DNA from: Cryptomeria japonica
Lineage: Eukaryota; Streptophyta; Pinopsida; Cupressales; Cupressaceae
Length of the DNA stretch: 64,000 nucleotides
Direction: 5' to 3'
Assembly: GCF_030272615.1 (NCBI RefSeq)
Contig: NC_081414.1
Span: forward strand, 658,144,292 to 658,208,291
The position numbers and the translations under genes are program-made. Positions 13,761 to 26,005 of the stretch are shown in pieces (position 1 is the first letter of the stretch; each line of letters begins with the position of its first letter). The notes beneath the pieces were generated by a model. The model saw only the letters and a list, made by a program, of their open reading frames with translations, had not been told where the DNA came from and ran no database searches.

Positions 13761-14109
13761 TCTCTTCTCTCTATAAGAGCAAGGAGGCGGAACTACACCA
13801 TATAAAGGAGGAATGTTCGATGTAGGAAGGAGACCAAGTCCATCATAGGAGTAGGTACAATTCTAACCTTAGGAGGGATATTATTGTTCTTCTTAGGAGA
13901 CGACATAGTTTAATCCATAGGAATAGGCTGGAAATATTCCTTAGGAGGAAGATTAATTCTATCCATCAAGGGAAGAGCTTCATCCTCAAGAAGGATGGGA
14001 ATATCAAGGTTTGGACTTCTAGGTTGTCTTAAGGATAAGATCATATCTTTCTTTCATTTTTTATAATATTTAAAGAGAGCATCGCTTCTTGGTGGAAGAG
14101 ATTGAAATT

Positions 14110-14782
14110 GTTGAGGCCAAAAGTAATCAATAGGAACACCTGAGCTTCTTTTGGCTAGTCAAAATAAGCTATGGTAAACAGTTATGATTTCTCCATTGTG
14201 GGGAAATTTCAAACACTTATGTATTGGAGAAGCAATAGCCTTCATGGAAGATATCCAAGGGTAGCCTAACTTCACACGAAATTGTTCAAATGAAGGAATA
14301 ACAACAAAGTTGACATCTATAGATTTAGTGTGAGACTCAAGAGGGAGTGTGATAGAATCAATGGTAGGACAAGAAAATTCATCAAATAACATAACGACCA
14401 CATTAGTATCATCATAGATTAGTTTATGTAAACATAAAGTGAAAAGATACTCCTCAATGATGGTATTAATCATGCAAGAGGGATCGATAAACAAACCATG
14501 AGAAGGTTTATCTTGAATCTTCACAACTATGTATAAAGGTCCATCAGGTGCTCTAATAATCTCACTAGGGTCAAATGTGATACATGAGTCCTTAGGTGTT
14601 TCATGTTTCTCTACCATATTCACTAAATTTGAAGTTATGGTAGTAAGATCAAAGGGAGAGAAAGATCTATGTTTAGTCTCAATCACGTTAGAGGTATGAG
14701 AGGGTAAAGGATCAGTAAAAATCTTAAGATTTTGATTAGGAGGAGCTACTGATTTGTTTCCCTTATCATTCACACCTGCCAT
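14110..14782 (-). pseudogene. gypsy-1 retropepsin-like protease
   Basis: The 207-residue frame at 14159-14782 has the layout of plant gypsy protease: a beta-strand-rich segment, the position of the D-S/T-G motif (reading IDPSCM here), and the C-terminal signature LGYPWISSM followed by HKCLKFPHNGEII. The catalytic Asp remains, but the following Ser/Thr-Gly is lost. After the stop near 14159 the sequence continues in phase with YFWPQQF and PPRSDALFKYY, which also belong to gypsy gag-pro proteins. Confidence 0.75.
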
Positions 14783-15174
14783 AGATATAATATTATTATC
14801 AATCAGGTCTTGAATCTTAATTTTTGATGCAAAATATTTCTTAGTATCATGACCATGTCGACGATGAAATTGACAAAAAGAATTAATATCAAGTAAGGTG
14901 AGGTTGTCTTAGAAGGGTCAACTAGTTTTATTGGAGGAAGGTTGATAACATTTCTTTGTAACAATTGAGACATGATTCTATGCAAAGATTCATTAAAAGA
15001 AGTAAATTGTCTTTCTCTTTTGAAAAATTTAGAAATAGGAGGCGCACCTATTGTAGCATTCACATTGTTGTTGTTGATGGTGTCATTGAATTTGATGAAG
15101 CCTTTATTCAGTTTGAATTTCACAAACGGTTGTAAAGAACTCTCACCCTTATCACTCAGAGCAATAGGAGTAGA
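14783..15174 (-). pseudogene. gypsy-1 Gag C-terminus with CCHC-like motif
   Basis: The frame at 14803-15186 carries ESLHRIMSQLLQ and NLPPIKLVDPSK, a block seen before the CxxHRxxGHDT motif in plant gypsy Gag. After a frameshift near 14890 the motif itself appears (CQFHRRHGHDTKKY), followed by IQDLIDNNIIS. The upstream end is cut at 15174 by X-A, and Gag codons resume at 57205. Confidence 0.72.
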
Positions 15175-16446
15175 TGTTAGTCCCAAACAGTGTCGAGAGG
15201 GGAGAGGTGAATTAGCACTTCACTAATTTTACACAATTAAAACTTTTAACTCAAGTTTGCACTTACTTAATATTCATCAATTCAAACAATTATTTTAGAA
15301 TAATCTGCATGCATGAAAATATACTCATTGACACCAAGAGTTGTCTCGTGGAAACCCAAATGGGAGAAAACCACGATGTGAGTAGGAAATCATAAAATTT
15401 GTACTCTTCTTAAGTATGCCTAGTGAGGAGCCATCCTTGTTAGGAGATTACAAAGACACTATTAGGTGCCACTCGGTTAGGGGATTTTGATTAAGGCCTG
15501 TCAGTGCCTTTACCCAGTTAAAGGTAGCCTTGTTAAAGGTCTTAGGATCATTAATTAAGATGACACCCAGTTATGGGACTTTACAATGGAACATGTTAAA
15601 GTCCACCTGGTTAAGGGATTTTAAGTTGTAGTGGTTAGAAAGTAATAGAAAGATGGTCTATTGGAGTAGCTACTAGTAGCTTGATCAAATCACAATGAAA
15701 ATCATACTCTATCCATACCGGTTGTGTTTTCTCTACACAACATCAGTTTTCTGCTTATACCTCTACACTCTGTCGGTTCTCTAACCCTCAGTTCTACACT
15801 CAGCTCTGCTCCCCTTGTGTTCACCTTTTTCCAAATCTATTTTCACATGCACATCACCCTCATCAAAAATGAATTAAGTGAATTTATTTCCCTTCAATAG
15901 TGGTACAAACTTTCCCTCCAAAAATTCTCATTCAAAATTGTGTTACCATGCCATAAATTACTCTCTAGGAATATCGGTCAAGATAGTCATTTATGCTGAT
16001 AAGTCCGTTGGTTGACTGAAAAAGACTGTCAATTTAAATGGATGTTAACAAGACGTTTCCTAGTCTATCAGTTGAGACTCCTATTAAGCCAGTGTACCCA
16101 TCAAATTATGCATAACCAGTTATCTCCAGTATAACAGTCTATTAGCTACTTAGTCAATTATCCTCCTGTGTACCAATTTGTTCACTGCTTAGTCGAATGA
16201 CCTCCTATGTGTAGATCTACTTGTTGCATAGTGAGTCTATACTATGCTTACCCTGTCTACATACGGCTTAGTCGGTTAACCTTTATATACTAGTATACAC
16301 ATTGCTAATATGAATAAGAACTCTTGTTCTTTACCGATCATCCTTTACATCTTTACTAATGGACTGTGAAGACTTGGAAGATGTTGTTGCCAACAATGAC
16401 AACCATATCATTCACCGGTCATGCAAAATGCACCAAAATACCAACA
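15175..16446 (-). repeat. 3' LTR of X-A
   Basis: In + orientation it starts TGTTAGTCCC and ends ATACCAACA (1272 bp). It matches 55918-57204 and, from 15563 on, 48472-49342. A stem-loop at 15348-15374 (arms GTGG...CCAC around CCCA/TGGG) is shared with the other X LTRs and is typical of copia LTRs. Confidence 0.88.
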
Positions 16447-16460
16447 AAATTCTCCTTTGG
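16447..16460 (-). other. Polypurine tract of X-A
   Basis: On the - strand CCAAAGGAGAATTT precedes the LTR start TGTTGG. It is a slightly decayed version of the X-B tract, CCAAAGGGGGAGAT. Confidence 0.7.
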
Positions 16461-16579
16461 TATTGGTGGCAAACACTACAAAAATGTGTCGGTCCTAGCC
16501 CCTGTTTCTGACCCCTGTTACTCACAATGTACAAATCTCCAAAACTCCCCCTTTTTCCATCAATGAAAAACACTATACA

Positions 16580-19080
16580 AAATAATTTATCAAAGTAAAG
16601 AAAAAATATCTTTGAAATTTTCTTGAGCTACTTTCAAAGAGGATTCCCATGAAGATTTTACCTATTTCATGGTGGTGAAGTGTCCATGCAAAACTGCAAT
16701 AAAAACCTCCATATCATCGACTATCTTGCACTCAGGTTCACTTATGAGGCGTTCTGCTTCTTTAATATTCATTTTCATGAAATCAATAATTGGTGCCAGA
16801 TAGCACTATAGTTGTAACAAACTAAGACCTCATTTGCCCTCTTCTTCTTCCAAACTTTTGATTTTATGATTGAGCAGTTTGACCTTGCCACTAAAATTTG
16901 ATGTTGAATTGGTAAGAGGATTAAAAGAACTTATTAGATCTTGAATTTCCTTTTGAGTTTGATTTCTTTTATCTTCTAGATCTCTGATTAAATTGGTTAA
17001 ACTTGAAGATTTGACCAACAATTGACCAATTTCTTGTAGTATATTTTTTACCTCTTATGTTAGGGTGCAGAGGGCAACTTTTCAAACTGATATTTGTTCC
17101 ATTGGATTTTCTCCTCTCTTTGATTCATATTGCCTTACTACAACCTTCTCCAGATCGGTTTCCTTTGAACTGACTATTGTTACAAGAGTACTCAACTGAT
17201 CAATGATGGGTGTATTGTCATCAACTACAATATCAGGAATCAGTTCAGATAGAATTGTCCTAGTAGAAATGAGAATTCTTGCCTTCTTTTTATTTGCTCT
17301 CAATTTAGCCTTTTTAGCTTGAATATTTAATTTTTCTTAGACTTTCATCAATTGCTTGGGAGTCATTTTCTTTATATCAATGATTGATTCTCCCTCTTCT
17401 TCCACCTTTGTTTAATCTTCCTTTTCTGCAGTCTCAACCTTTGAACTAGCTACGGTGATGATTTTTACTTTCTTCTTTTCACTTTCCTTTTCTAAGTCCA
17501 ACTTCCTCTTTGTCGGAGGAGTATCCATCATTTCTTTATATTCCTCTACTTTATTCTCTTCCTCTTTGCCTTCTTCTGACAAAATAGGATTTGGTGTCAA
17601 TGAAGTTATGTGAGGTGTATCCTAATAAGGAATGTCTTGAATTGTCACTTCATCTTGACCAGGAAGTTTAGTTTCATCAGCTTCCTTCACTGGTGTAGTG
17701 TGAACCAGTTTCTCGACATCCTTTGTCAGATTCGGGATGTCTAACACAATATTTCCTATGATCTCATCAACTAAGAAAACATCAAAACCTTCAGTAGAGC
17801 CTTTTTCTTTACCTTTCCCTTTGTCAAGGATAGTTGCACTCTAATCCAGTTTGTTTACCTTTTTCATTTCTTCTTCATCTTTCTTTTGCTGATTTATGAT
17901 TTTCTTCCACGAGGCAACACTTTCTTCATGTACTGCTTCAACTTTACCTATAGCCACTCTCCTTGTTCTATTTCTTATCTTAAAATGTTTAATGCATGCT
18001 TAAGTTACTAGTGAAGCTTGATCAAGATCTAAATCATGTTTCACTTCCATAAGTGTTTTTATCCTATTCTCTTTCTCAATGGCTAGAGTTGTTTTCTACC
18101 TCCCTTCAATTTGATCTTGCAAATCTAATGGAATTATTCCATATAATTCACTAGGAGTTCTAAAAAATGTGTGCACGTTCCATATCAGGGCTTCTTCAAT
18201 TTTCCTTTTGTCTTCTTCATTGCAAAGGGAATATGTTTTCCCAACACCAGACAAACCTCCAAATTCTTTGATCCCATGGACCAATGCATCAACTGCTGGA
18301 GCTATGTTTCTTACACTTCTTCTAACCTCTTTAATTTCCATATCTGATTGAGTTTCGGTGTTATCACCCTCTTTTTCATCATTTTTGGGCTTCTTTTCAG
18401 CCTTTGGGTCAACTTTTCCTTCACTCTTTTTCTTTCTAGTATAAGTTGCTCCTGTCAGCCTATCTTTACTTGGTGGAGATACATGAGTGCCTATTTCCTT
18501 TTCTTTTGCATATGTTGTTGGCTTGGTAGTTGCAGTGACCTTGGGTTTTGTCTTTGACACTTTCTTCTTTTCACCTATTAGTTCTTCATCTTTATTGGGT
18601 TTGGCAACTATTTGTTCACTGGTATCAGTGGAGGCAGTGGCACCAGATGGTTCACCTCCATATTTTTTATCAAGGGTATCAATCATTCTTCTTACTTTTC
18701 TTTTCATGATTGGCACATGAAGTTCCTATTTTATTTTGGAGCTTGCCTCCTCACAAGTTCCAAATCTCTTTGCCTTGTGGTCTGTTGGTTTGGACAGTAG
18801 CATATTTACATGAATTTTAACAATGTTTGCTGCAACCTCTTAACCCATAGGTGGAACCCAAAAGGTTCTCGGTTGAACTGCTTGAAAGATGCAACAAGCT
18901 CTGTCTACAAGAAAGAAAATGTTGTCTTTGTACTTTTGCACTATACCGGTTGGTATTCTTTCCCTTTTGTGCATCCTAATTTGAAATTCCTTAAAGTGTC
19001 CCCACATTGTTTCACCAAACCTATCTCCTAGATCCCTAATCATTTCACCTATCTGAACTATGATAGGTTTTTCTTCAGAC
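16580..19080 (-). pseudogene. X-A ORF2, C-terminal part
   Basis: Several - strand frames (18840-19091, 18096-18716, 17412-17600, 17082-17303, 16830-17021) are parts of one long protein broken by stops. In order: a segment with PPMGYEV-like residues, a Lys/Pro/Thr-rich charged region, a block reading EFGGLSGVGKTYSLC, acidic and lysine-rich linkers, and a C-terminal coiled coil. The GVGKT string is not set in a P-loop NTPase fold that I can see. X-B ORF2 has the same order but quite different residues after the N-terminal domain. Function unknown. Confidence 0.65.
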
Positions 19081-19085
19081 CATAC

Positions 19086-20346
19086 CGTCATGCGTAAAAT
19101 TCATCTTAATCAAAATATCAATTAGAATCAAAAGGGAAATCATGAATCCCTATCTAATCAAATAATTCTAACAAACAAACAATGAAATAACACAATCAAG
19201 CAAAATAGGAATTATAAATGAAATCAATTACAGACTCCCTATTCCATGGTTGCGTATAACTTCCAATGCTCTTCTCTTCTCTATGGTATGATGGCTCTTA
19301 GATATTGCACTGGTAACCTACAAGTGACACAAAGATTCAAAGTTCGTGATTATTTATAATGGAGATTGAATGCTCAATTTATAGATTTTTGGAGAAGATT
19401 GATTGAAAGGTGGAACAAATTGATCAAGAGGTGGAACTCAAGTGAGCTCACATGAAAATTGATAGTTGAACTGCTGATTATAGGAGTGAAACTCAATAAA
19501 TTGAATAGATTAACTAAGTTAACTGATTGAGAAAAAACTGACTGAAGGAAGAAAAATAATGATTGGAGGAAATTAAGAGGATGACAAAGAAAGCTTAATT
19601 TAGAAAAAGCTAACTGAAAGATGGAAATAGAGACTCGAGAGATAATGATTAAATTAATTAATTGATTGAATTAATTAATTTAGCATGTGCTTGCACTTAG
19701 ACTTAGATTTTCAATTTAATCTTTGCATGATATTTATTCAAATAATTGAATTTATTTTAATTCAATTTAGCATTTGAATATATATAGAACTTGACTTTGA
19801 TTTTCAGTTTGTTTTTTGAAATCATGCACATGTATTTGAATTTGGAAGAATTTAGAAGAAATAAGAAATTAAATGAAATTAGAATTTGGGGATTTGGAAA
19901 TGGAAGAATTAATTTGTTAATTAAATAATTTAAAGAAGCTATTTAATTATGTAGAAATGGAATTTAATTAAATAATAAAAATTATTTGAATTAAAGGATT
20001 AAACTACAATTAATTAAATAATAAATATTTAATTAATATTTAGAAGAGGATTGAATGATTAGATGATTAGAGATAGAAATTAAGAATGGAATTATTTAAA
20101 TAATTAAGATTATTTAAATTGGGGAATTAATCAGAATTAATTAAATAATAAATATTTAATTAACATTAGAACATAGTTAAAATGGTTAAATGATGAAAGA
20201 ATAGAAATAGAATAATTAGTAAGATGACGAGGAAATATGAAACTAGAAGAATAAGATTAATTAACTTAATTAAATAATTAAAGAATTATTTAATCAATTA
20301 GAAGAATAATTAGACATGATCAATGAGACATTTTTAGATGTCTACA
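19086..20346 (-). repeat. 3' LTR of Tat element
   Basis: On the - strand it begins TGTAGACATC at 20346, directly after a polypurine tract, and ends CGCATGACG at 19086 (1261 bp). The expected terminal ACA has changed to ACG. A second copy stands at 51982-53230. The middle is extremely AT-rich, with many TTAATTAA-like blocks. CATAC at 19081-19085 is the target duplication. Confidence 0.88.
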
Positions 20347-20357
20347 TTTGCCCCTCT
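20347..20357 (-). other. Polypurine tract of Tat element
   Basis: On the - strand AGAGGGGCAAA sits directly before the LTR start TGTAGACA. This shows that the Tat interior lies to the right of the LTR. Confidence 0.8.
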
Positions 20358-23289
20358 TTGAGACAAAGTCAAAATGACATTGTTTCAAAGAAAACAAAAA
20401 ATTTTGCCCTAGTATGCCTTGGTACTGCTGTATAGTGTAAATATGCCCCCTCGGAAAAGGTGGTCGAAATATTCAAAAATTGAGACCATGTTTTCGATAC
20501 TAGTGTAACAAGCAAGCATGTGAAGTTTCGTTCCATTTCGAGATTGTTTGAGTAGGCTACAAGGTATTTGAAGTTGGTGGGGACCACAGGCCTCGAGGTG
20601 TCAAAAAATCCTAATTTTGAGTTATAAATAGAGATTTTTAGGTTTTCATTTGCTCATTTGATATTTGGTTTATTCTGTGGGGCTTTCTTTTGAGTATTTG
20701 ATCATCATGGCTAGTTATAGAGCTCAAGTGCATCTATCTGACCGAGTACATCCATATCAGAGACCTCCTGAGACTAGCGGCATGGTATTTTTCCAATTTT
20801 TTCTTTATTTTTTACCTGTTTTTGGCTATTTTCCAAAAAAAAATTAGTGTGCATTTTTTCCCTTGTGTTACGCATTCGCCTGTTGATTTTTACGCATTCA
20901 CTAATTTCACACCGCAATAGTGTTTATTGTTATGCATGCGCTTATGTCATTACATATTTGCTTTAAAAGGCACGCAAGCATCATAATTTTACCACATTAG
21001 TAATAAATGTCACACATCCATTGTATGTGTAATTTTTTTGTCATGCTTTTGAAATTTTTTTTTTTTTCGTGCTCCAATATCTGATATTTTCAACATTTTC
21101 TCATTGCCAGAGAACATTGGAGTGTTATACTACCAACAAAGTAGACCTAGTGGACTTTATCTTCGAGCTGACTTACTTGAGTAGAGATTGAGCATATCCA
21201 ACACTTGCCAAAGGTTACGGCCAACAGGGCCATGATTACAGCTTTGATAGAGCGGTGGCATTCTGAGACTTGTTCATTCCATCTTCCGACTGGTGAGGCA
21301 TCAATCACTTTAGCAGATGTATGGCGTATACTGCATATTCCTATTCATGGTGAGAGAGTTGTGTAAGACCATGATGATGGCATTATTGGATTGTGTGCAC
21401 TTTTCGAGTGTGAGATACAGGACTTACAGATCAGTGGCCGATATGATATCCCTTGGGCCTAATTAGATTATGACGATATGACTATTGTACTATGCAATGT
21501 TGTTGGCAGTTTACTGATAACTGACAGACAAGGTCATGGATTTCTAGTTGGATGGGGCAGAGTGCTCCATGATATGATTCTTCATCGATGATTGTATGTG
21601 TTGGGTCCATGTTTATTGGCCATGTTATATTATCAGATGCATGGGATTGTATATCTTGGATATCGGTCTATCAGTTGTGGTGTGACACTGCTCCAGACTT
21701 GGTGTAGTACCCCTGCCCTAATCAATTTCTAATCTCGGTTTAATCTTGTTCAGTTTATCTTAATATAATGTTATAGTCAGATGTTTGATTTAACGCATAG
21801 CTGTTGATGTGGTTTTCACACTAGTTGTATGCAAGTTGTTTAGTGTTCCTATTTTGTGGTATTAATATCGGGCTAACGCTTTCATTAAATTTTATATATG
21901 TATGCATGTATGACTCTTGGTTGCAGGAGATTTCAAGTACAACGCCGCATGAGTGCGAGGTTTGTCTTCACCTGGATTTGTAGGTTTGAGTGTACCTCTT
22001 TTATCCTTAGAGTTGGATTAGGTGGTCGTAAGACCCTAGTTGACCTTAGTCGTGCTCAAGGGAGCATCGTCAGTCGCCGTCGGTAATCCCTTTTTGTTTG
22101 GGTTTGCGAGTCGTCTGTTTGGTTGACCTTTCTTGGTTTGTGTGCTTGGTGTGTATGGTTAAATTGATTAATTAGTCCTTAGTATTTAATTTGATTAAAT
22201 ATGTGTTTGTGCATTAAAGATTAATGGACTAGATTAATCGGGATTTCGTTATGCGATTATCATTGATATTGGATTGCTCGTCTTAAATTGGGAGTAAGTT
22301 CAATTAAATGGTTGATTTTGAATATTAAATGCATTTTGTATATGATGTTGAAAAAGAAAGATTTGAATTTAACTGCAATAGAATTAATTTAATCTTTTGG
22401 CATTTTGATATAGAAAGGTTAAATTTCAGTTGAGTGAGAAAAAAAAAATCAATTTTAAATGGGAAAAGCAATTTGATTTGTTGTTATAGTTGGAAAATAG
22501 TAATTTTGGGAATTATTTTTAAATAAAAATTTTAATTCCAAAAAAATGAAATTTTGGTCAACTCATCTTGATAACCTAGACTTTTGGAAAAATTTTAGAG
22601 GATGGATATTTTGTTGGAAGAAAAATATTTTTGGAAAAAAAAATAAAAATGTGGGGGTTTGGAGGAGGAGAAATTTCTTGAGCCTACAGGTTGGGCTCCT
22701 CACTGAATCTTTTCCAAGATTGCTCTAAGAGGTAAGATTCTGGTTTATATTTTGGTTCTTTGCTTATCAGAAATTGTTTTGGATTTTGAGGAAATCTGTT
22801 TGTGGAGATTAAAAATAAATAAAAATCTCAGCTATTGGGGAAAAATGATACAGTTGTGTTTGTAATTCCCATCCAATCCCTTCTTATTCTATTTCCATTT
22901 CAATTCTGGATTATGGATGCTCTGGTTGTTTTTAAAATTTAAAAAAAAATAAACTTGAGAATGGCTGTTCTTCAATGAAATTTGTTAAAATTCTAAGTTA
23001 ATGCCTTCTCATTCAAGTTTTAAATCAGAAATATCTGCCTGTTGGTTGATATATGGATGTTAATCAATTTTATTTGGCAAATATGTTGTTGGTTTTGGAG
23101 AAATTTTCCCCTTCCCTGTTCTGGGTATTTTAAAATTTCAATGGGAGAAAAAAAAATAAAAAATAAAAATTTATTTTGTTTCAGTCTCTGTGAGACTGTG
23201 GTTTTTTTTGTTGCTGTGTATGAAATTCTATATTAATAGCAATTTAAAAAAAATATATATAAATAAAATTATTATAAAATAAATAAGAA

Positions 23290-23470
23290 ATGTTGATGTC
23301 TTTTGGGAGCTGCGTATCCCATTGGGATAGCAGCGCACCCCAAGGAAGTTGTGTGCTTCCCTTTGGGAACAATAGCGCTCCCTTTGGGGAGAGCTGCGTG
23401 CTCCCTTGGGAAGTAGCACTTCCCCTTTGGGGGCTGCGTGAGCTTCCCATGGGGACCACGTGGGGTCCAC
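23290..23470. repeat. Array of short GC-rich palindromes
   Basis: In an AT-rich surround, about seven hairpin-like motifs follow each other every 20-30 bp: CCCATTGGG, TTCCCTTTGGGAA, CTCCCTTTGGGGAG, CTCCCTTGGGAAG, CTTCCCCTTTGGGGG, TTCCCATGGGGA and CCACGTGGGGTCCACGTGG. Units share the lead-in GCTGCGTG or a variant. A C14 run follows at about 23478. Frames on both strands here are composition artefacts. Confidence 0.85.
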
Positions 23471-25987
23471 GTGGAAACCCCCCCCCCCCCCCTTTTTTTT
23501 AATTTGCATTTTTTTTTATTATTACTTTTTTTTAGTTAAAAAAAATAAAAATTAATAAATAAATTTATTAAATTAAAAGTATTTTTGGTTTAAAATAAAG
23601 TTTTCAATTAATTATTATTTTATATATATATATATATTTAATGGAAATTAATTTATATATATGTATAAACTAATCGATATTTAATTTGAAATATGTGCAA
23701 TGCATTAATTATTGGTAAAATATATTTTATTAACAAAGATTAATAATTATATATTAACTAATAATGAACTGGGTGATTGTGCACTATTAGTTATTAATTG
23801 TGTATATTTTATTTATCGTGGATTAATAAATATACTCATTACTTAACAGTTAATTTTGGACTCTTCTATACATGCATAAGGAAGTAGTATTTGGATTTTG
23901 GAAATGATTATTTACATTTGGATTCCCTTATATATTTATATTTCCGTGATCCGTATAGTGCATCTGGGCTTGAAAAATATGAAACTGTAGAGGTGGTTTT
24001 GAACCAGTATGTCCATGATGTTTTAATTGAAGATTAAATATCTTAATTAATTGGTTAATGGTTGTGTAAATTATATTCTTGTGAAATTGGTTAAAGAACT
24101 CGTTATGGCGTATTTTTGTATGTTTGATGCAATGAACCTTAGAGAGTTAGAAAACCAAGAACAACCTGTATCTAAATGAGGTAGATAACTGCAATCTATT
24201 ATAGATCATGTAGAAAACTTGATCGACTTTTAATGTTTAGATCAATTCGGAAAGATTGTATCTGTTGAATATTCCTATGCGAGTTTAATTTCTGTATTTG
24301 CTTTTGCTTATGTAATGGCAAGTCGTGCTTTGTTTGTTAGGACCCTGTCGTATGGAATGATTTGGGGTACCTATTTCAGTCCTCAGTTCCGAGTTGACTG
24401 TTGTTTTGTGGTAGTGTTGTATTTGGTCATATCTCTTGTGTGGGTGTCGAATGATGATTCGTGGTTGACCTTAGTCGGTCAGGTCTCTAGTTAGAGTACT
24501 GTCTGTTAGTGTACCTCCTTGAGTCATGTATGACCAAATGATTGTTCCCACCTTCCTGAACTCCATTCATCTGACCATGTGTATTCCTTGGTTTTTGAGT
24601 TCGTCTGAGTTTAGTCTAGTGTCGTATGGGAAAGTGGCTTTCGATTGGGGGCCGCGCCCAAAGTGGCTGCTGGGTAACCCGTCGAAAGTGAGTCTAATAA
24701 GTGTTAACCTATCAGTAGATTAGGATGTAATCTCTAAGTAAGATAATTTGCCTCACACATGGGACGAGTGCTAACATAGACCCGACATGCTGTGAGAAGG
24801 CCTGAAATGGCAAACCATCATCCTTGTCTTCACGAGAGGATGTGTGGGTCCACATGAGGCTTGGATGGGCTGGAGGCTTGGATTAGATTGCCAGGGTAAC
24901 CCAGTGTATGGGGCCGGGGCCTATGAAGACTTGGTATGGCCGGGGCCTATGAAGACTTGCCATGGTAACCATACCAAGTTGTGTGATGACACTTGTCCCT
25001 ACGTTCACTAGTGTGTGTCGTTTTGTCCTGTTAGGAGTTCCCTTATGGGTTTTCCTTTTGTCTATGCCCTTGTGAGTATTGTTTTCATGTTAGACCTTGG
25101 GTGGTGATGACTCAGTTTTGTGGATGCTCCAATGGACCTTTGTATTAGCTTTGATTATGTTCAGCTGGATCCTTTTCTTTTCAGGGATCGTTTATGTATT
25201 AATTGACCGATGTGGTCATTTGTATATTGTTTATATTTCGCCTTGATGGCAGGATTGTAATGGTGTAACCTCTTGTACTCTTAACTTTATTAATTATCAG
25301 AGGGGTCTTGCAGTTGAGCAGACCCGGAGATGTAGCCCTTTAGGGGTGAACTCCAAGATCAATATGGTGTTATGTGATGTTATTCTCTTATGTTTCCCTT
25401 ATTCAACTTTATCATGTATGAATAGCTTACGTTATAATGTATAAGTGGATAAGATGGAATTAACTTTAAATGCTTATATGCAGTTCTTTCTTGAATGCCT
25501 TTTTGATCGAATGCATAAGTGGTTTAGATGAGATGTATCGTAGATGCATGTATGTAATCGTCTTTTAAATGCAATAAATTGGAATATGAAAGAATGTAAC
25601 TTAGAGTAATGGAATATATTCAGTTGTTGTTAAGAAAATTAAGTATGCTTGAAAAGATCTCATTTGTTACGATGAAATTCTAGTGTGTTAGAATATTAGA
25701 TGTATGGCTTGTATTTTTTATGAAAAGCTTGAATGAAGATTATGAATCGATCTTAATGGATGGATCTTTGCTTGTGTTTTATATTTCCATCTTCTAAAAG
25801 AAATTATCCTGATTAAGAATTATCTCGTTATTAAGATTATCAGCTTATTGGATTAATTGTGTGAGTTAAGTGAATTGTGAAATTTAAGTAATCTCATTGG
25901 GAAACTTCTTAGGTGTTAGTTGATGTCTTCCGCTATGAAATCTGAATCTTTGATATCTTGTTGTATCTTAATGTGGTGTAACTTTTA

Positions 25988-26005
25988 AAAAAAAAAAAAA
26001 AAATT
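25988..26005. repeat. Poly-A run
   Basis: A run of about 17 A residues inside the 4.36-kb LTR, about 60 bp from its right end. No polyadenylated insertion is implied, because the LTR end and target duplication lie beyond it. Confidence 0.8.

Larger units (their letters stand above)
12383..15174 (-). mobile_element. gypsy-1: decayed Ty3/gypsy gag-pro element, left part
   Basis: Read on the - strand, this piece holds the end of Gag with a CCHC-like motif, a protease-like domain, a proline-rich linker, and then non-coding DNA up to the polypurine tract. No RT, RNase H or integrase lies between protease and LTR, so pol was deleted or never present. Gag is cut at 15174 by the X-A LTR. GTAGA at 15170-15174 recurs at 57205-57209, where the rest of gypsy-1 continues. 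Confidence 0.75.

Noticed and set aside
18240-18275. GVGKT string in X-A ORF2, resembling a P-loop
   Set aside because: The flanking residues (EFGGLS before, YSLC after) do not fit a Walker A motif, no Walker B is seen, and X-B lacks it.
18169-18800. Series of + strand frames (60-77 codons), repeated at 51065-51696
   Set aside because: They are antisense shadows of X-A ORF2; their repeat reflects the duplicated block.
23228-23509. Frames of 70-93 codons on both strands
   Set aside because: They overlap the palindrome array and C-run in the solo LTR and mirror one another, as expected for palindromic DNA.
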